This document shows, in pieces, positions 61,104-64,000 of a stretch of DNA of 64,000 nt. The translations under genes were made by a program, and so were the position numbers. Each line of letters begins with the position of its first letter. Position 1 is the first letter of the stretch. The stretch lies in NCBI GenBank assembly GCA_963830165.1, contig CAWHKZ010000008.1, positions 62,001-126,000 of the forward strand. Reading direction: 5' to 3'. Below the pieces are notes generated by a model. That model was not told where the DNA came from, did not search any database, and was given only the letters and a program-made list of their open reading frames with translations. This DNA is from Bog-756 sp963830165. Its GTDB lineage: Bacteria > Actinomycetota > Acidimicrobiia > Acidimicrobiales > RAAP-2.

Positions 61104-61991
61104 TCACGTCGAGACCCCGTGGCTGCGCAGGATGTCGTTGAGTTGGGCCTTGTCGTGCCGCTGACCCTCGGTGAGTCGGCGTAGCACGAGGACGCAGGGC
61201 AGGTAGAAGTCGCCGCCCGGGAACTCCCGCCGGCGGGAGGCCTGCACGGCCACCGACCATGGTGGGACATGGCCCCGGGCCAGCTCGTCGCCGGTCTCGG
61301 CGTCGATCACGGGGATCGACGGGTTGAGGATGGTCCCCTCCCCCACGACCGACCCCCGGCCGACCCGGGCGCCCTGGGTGATCATGCAGCGGCTGCCGAT
61401 CATGACCTCGTCCTCGATGATGACCGGGGCCGCCTGGGCCGGCTCGAGCACGCCGCCGATGCCGACCCCGCCGGAAAGGTGGACCTGCTCGCCGATCTGG
61501 GCGCACGAACCGACCGTGGCCCACGTGTCGACCATGGTGCCGGCCCCGACCCGGGCGCCGATGTTCACGTAGCTGGGCATGCAGATCACACCGGGGGCCA
61601 GGTAGGAGCCCCACCGGGCCGAGGCCCCGGGGACGACCCGCACGCCGGCCGCCTCATAGTCACGCTTGAGCGGGAGCTTGTCGGCGAACTCGAAGGGTCC
61701 GACCTCCAGGGTCTCCATCGACCGCAGGCGGAACAGGAGGAGGATCGCGTGCTTGAGCCACTGGTGGACGACCACCTGGTCCGTCGTCGGGTCGATCTCC
61801 GCGACGCGGGCCTCCCCGGAGTCGAGCAGGTCGACGGCCGCGGTCACGACCTCGAGTGCCTCGGCGTCGCCCGGCCCGAGGTCGGGGGCCCGGTCCCACA
61901 ATTCCTCCACCCGCCCCGCCAGCTCGGCATGGACGGTGTCACGGTCGCCGATTGCGTCGGCGCGGTCGTCGGACGGTGCGTGGTCGGCCAT
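61104..61991 (-). CDS. dapD: Tetrahydrodipicolinate N-succinyltransferase DapD, 295 aa
   Basis: Left-handed beta-helix acyltransferase that succinylates tetrahydrodipicolinate. The hexapeptide coil is seen in GARVGAGTMVDTWATVGSC and VHLSGGVGIGGVLEP, with VIIEDEVMIGSRCMI after it. The front domain has VHQWLKHAILLLFRL and FADKLPLK. It is of the long succinyltransferase type. The ATG at 61991 is well placed. It lies between dapE and dapC in one direction. Confidence 0.93.
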   Translation of the reverse strand: MADHAPSDDRADAIGDRDTVHAELAGRVEELWDRAPDLGPGDAEALEVVTAAVDLLDSGEARVAEIDPTTDQVVVHQWLKHAILLLFRLRSMETLEVGPFEFADKLPLKRDYEAAGVRVVPGASARWGSYLAPGVICMPSYVNIGARVGAGTMVDTWATVGSCAQIGEQVHLSGGVGIGGVLEPAQAAPVIIEDEVMIGSRCMITQGARVGRGSVVGEGTILNPSIPVIDAETGDELARGHVPPWSVAVQASRRREFPGGDFYLPCVLVLRRLTEGQRHDKAQLNDILRSHGVST

Positions 61992-62085
61992 GGGGGGAGA
62001 CGTTACCGCCCGACCCGGGGTCGGCCCGCCGTCCGCACGAGCGTCCGACCGGCCATCCGGTCCGACCGGGGGCGGCCGGCGGCAG

Positions 62086-63250
62086 TCAGCCGAGGGCGCC
62101 CAGCCGTTGCGCCACGAGCTCGAGCCGCTCCCGGGGCTGGACCACGGCCACCCGCACGTGGCTGCTGCCGTCGGGACCGTACAGCTCGCCCGGGCTCACC
62201 AACAGTCCGGCCTCGTCGGCGAGCACGTCGCACAGCTCCCATCCGTCGGCGAACCGCCCGGGTACGGGAAGCCACAGGTAGAACGCACCGGCGGGGACCG
62301 TCACCGGCAACCCGGCCAGCGACAGGGCGTCGGCGAGGAACTCCAGCCGGTCGAGGTAGCGGGCCCGCTGCTCCTCGACGTGGGCGTCGTCGTCGAGGGC
62401 GACCACCGCGCCGGCCTGGACCGGGCCGGGCACCATCAGTCCCGCGTGGCGCCGGACGTCGAGGAGGTAGGTCACGAGCTCCGGGTCGCCGGCGTAGAAG
62501 CCAGCCCGCACCCCGGCCAGGTTCGAGCGCTTCGACAGCGAGTGCACGGCCACCACGCCCTCGAGCCCCTGCTCCAGGATCGACCGGGGCGGCCCGTCCC
62601 AGGTGAACTCGGTGTAGCACTCGTCGGACAGCACCGGCACACCCCGCTCCCGGCCCCAGGACGCCGCCCGGGCCAGGTCGGTCAGGTGGCCGGTGGGGTT
62701 GGCCGGCGAGTTCACCCACAGCAGCAGCGCCCGGTCGGCGTCGGCCGGTTCGACGGCGTCGAGGTCGATCCCGCCGCCCGGGAGCTCGGGCACCGGCACG
62801 GCCCGGGCCCCGGCCAGGGTGGCCCCCATGGCGTACGTCGGGTAGGACACCGACGGGTACAGCACCGTGTCCCGGTCCGGGGTGCGCAGGCGCAGGAACT
62901 GCGCGGTGGTGGCCACGAACTCCTTGGTGCCGACGCACGCCGCCACCCCGGCCTCGTGGTCGACCGTCACGCCGAACCGCCGGGCCATCCACCCGGCGGC
63001 GGCCCGGCGATAGGCGGGCGAGCCCGGCGAGGTCGGGTAGCCCCGCTCGGTGCCCGACGTGGCCATGGCCTCGAGGACGGCGGCGGGGGGAGGGTCGTAC
63101 GGTGTGCCGATGGAGCAGTCGACCAGGCCTCCCCGTCCGGCGAAGCGCTCGGAGGCGCGGGCCTTGGCGCCGTTCAGGCGCTCGTAGGGGTAGGGCGGCG
63201 GGGTGAAGCCGACACGCGCGCCGGCGAACGGGCGGTGGCCGGTGCTTCAC
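62086..63250 (-). CDS. dapC: Succinyldiaminopimelate aminotransferase DapC, frameshifted at 63229
   Basis: PLP-dependent class I aminotransferase for the amination step of the succinylase route. ERGYPTSPGSPAYRRA, VGTKEFVATTAQF, WVNSPANPTGHL and the lysine in VHSLSKRSNLAGVRAGF are typical of actinobacterial DapC. The family N-terminus (TPPPYPYERLNGAKARASER) lies in this frame upstream of the first ATG, with no start codon of its own. A GTG at 63250 overlapping the hflX stop (GTGA) joins it if one G at 63229 is removed (387 aa). Confidence 0.9.
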
Positions 63251-63999
63251 GAGGCCAGGAACTCCGCGAAACGGGCCCGGCCCGCCTCGTCGAGGACCAC
63301 CTGGATCCGGGTGGCGCTGTCGCCGGCCTCCTCGCCCACGATCTCCCCCTCTCGGTGGACGGCGGCCAACACGTCCCCGCGTGCCCAGGGGATCTCGAGT
63401 TCGACCACCTGGTCCCCCACCCTCAGCCGGTCGCCGATGGTGGCGAGCAGTTCGTCGATGCCCTGCCCCGTCCGTGCGGATATCAGTACCGAGCCCGGAT
63501 GGGCCTCCAGCAGCCGCTTCGCCTCCACCCCGTCCGCGTCGTCACCGGTCCCGAGGGCGTCGGCCTTGTTCACGACCAGCAGTTCGGGCAGGGTGTCGGC
63601 GCCGATCTCGGCCAGCACGGTGTGGACGGCGTCGATCTGGCCCTCCAGATCCGGGGCGGAGCCGTCCACCACGTGGACGATGAGGTCGGACTCGAGCACC
63701 ACCTCGAGGGTCGACCGGAAGGCCTCGACCACCTGGTGGGGCAACTTGCGCACGAAGCCGACGGTGTCGGTCAGGAGGACCATCTCGCCGCCCGGCAGGT
63801 CGAAGCGTCGGGTCCTCGGGTCGAGGGTCGAGAACAGGCGGTTCTCCACCAGGACGTCGGACTCGCAGAGCCGGTTGAGCAGGGTCGACTTGCCGGCGTT
63901 GGTGTAGCCGACCAGCGAGACGGTGCGCTGGCGGCCCCGCTGGCGGCCCCGTCGCTGGACCCGGCGGGTGCGGTCGAGCTGACGCAGGTCGGCCTCGAG
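63247..63999 (-). CDS. hflX: GTPase HflX, C-terminal part (runs off the window)
   Basis: Ribosome-splitting GTPase. Visible: the helical linker RRVQRRGRQRGRQRTV, G1 VGYTNAGKSTLLNRL, the switch regions LFSTLDPRTRRF and LTDTVGFVRKLPHQVVEAFRST, and the NKAD base-recognition motif. The HflX domain to its N-terminal side lies beyond base 64000. It is coupled to dapC by GTGA. Confidence 0.92.
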   Translation of the reverse strand, partial: LEADLRQLDRTRRVQRRGRQRGRQRTVSLVGYTNAGKSTLLNRLCESDVLVENRLFSTLDPRTRRFDLPGGEMVLLTDTVGFVRKLPHQVVEAFRSTLEVVLESDLIVHVVDGSAPDLEGQIDAVHTVLAEIGADTLPELLVVNKADALGTGDDADGVEAKRLLEAHPGSVLISARTGQGIDELLATIGDRLRVGDQVVELEIPWARGDVLAAVHREGEIVGEEAGDSATRIQVVLDEAGRARFAEFLAS

Positions 64000-64000
64000 A

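Noticed and set aside
2716..63229. Programmed ribosomal frameshifting as a general feature of the genome
   Set aside because: No shared slippery heptamer, stop or pseudoknot; homopolymer losses are also present, which fits error better.
1..64000. tRNA, rRNA, insertion sequences, prophage or attachment sites
   Set aside because: I looked for cloverleaf-like arms, transposase motifs and long inverted repeats and saw none I could support.

Overview
The window is very GC-rich (around 70% by eye), densely coded and almost free of RNA genes or mobile elements. The gene content points to a free-living actinobacterium: DivIVA, SepF and YggT next to ftsZ without ftsA, a bacterial proteasome activator (Bpa) ending in a GTYL docking tail, actinobacterial-type SOS boxes at lexA, an ECF42-type sigma factor with its DGPF partner, and many GTG/TTG starts. 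The succinylase lysine/DAP branch (dapD, dapE, dapC) and a secreted protein made of GYWLVA...DGGVFAFG repeats suggest the class Acidimicrobiia. That placement is an inference; no search was possible.

Layout. 1-10 kb: the start of tyrS, a carotenoid oxygenase, an LCP cell-wall ligase, and a menaquinone cluster (menD, a menH-like hydrolase, menA, menB, menE) followed by an SDR. 10-17 kb: hypothetical genes, the ECF42/DGPF pair, a DUF255 thioredoxin-fold protein, a phosphodiesterase-like protein and bpa. 17-30 kb: dnaE, an Rrf2 regulator, a channel-like membrane protein, a primary-type sigma factor, a DUF2079 membrane protein, the secreted repeat protein and a methyltransferase. 31-50.6 kb, nearly all on the minus strand: one long envelope and division block read from mraZ down to rluD (mraZ, hypothetical, rsmH, ftsL-like, ftsI, murE, mraY, ftsW, murG, murC, murB, ftsQ, ftsZ, pgeF, yggS, sepF, yggT, divIVA, DksA/TraR, lspA, rluD). 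murF and murD are missing from their usual places. 51-64 kb: a lipoate-ligase-like gene, HNH, ROK kinase, DUF3040, an SOS block (lexA divergent from LysM-nrdR-PIG-L-dinB under four SOS boxes), a broken aldo/keto reductase, dapE-dapD-dapC and the end of hflX.

The genes fit together. The dap genes make meso-diaminopimelate; MurE (with a DNPR motif) attaches it; MraY, MurG, FtsW and FtsI build and polymerise lipid II; and FtsZ, SepF, DivIVA and FtsQ place the wall machinery. Menaquinone genes imply a respiratory chain.

Two features run through the whole window. First, at least nine genes carry single-base frameshifts in otherwise intact, conserved reading frames. Most are an extra G, often after GTC. 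This looks like systematic sequence error and must be allowed for when reading the proteins. Second, several genes end inside or next to short tandem repeat arrays that copy the gene's own last bases, including the stop codon. The clearest is a perfect six-copy 19-bp array filling the gap between bpa and its convergent neighbour. Each array has its own unit. This is the most unusual structure I see.
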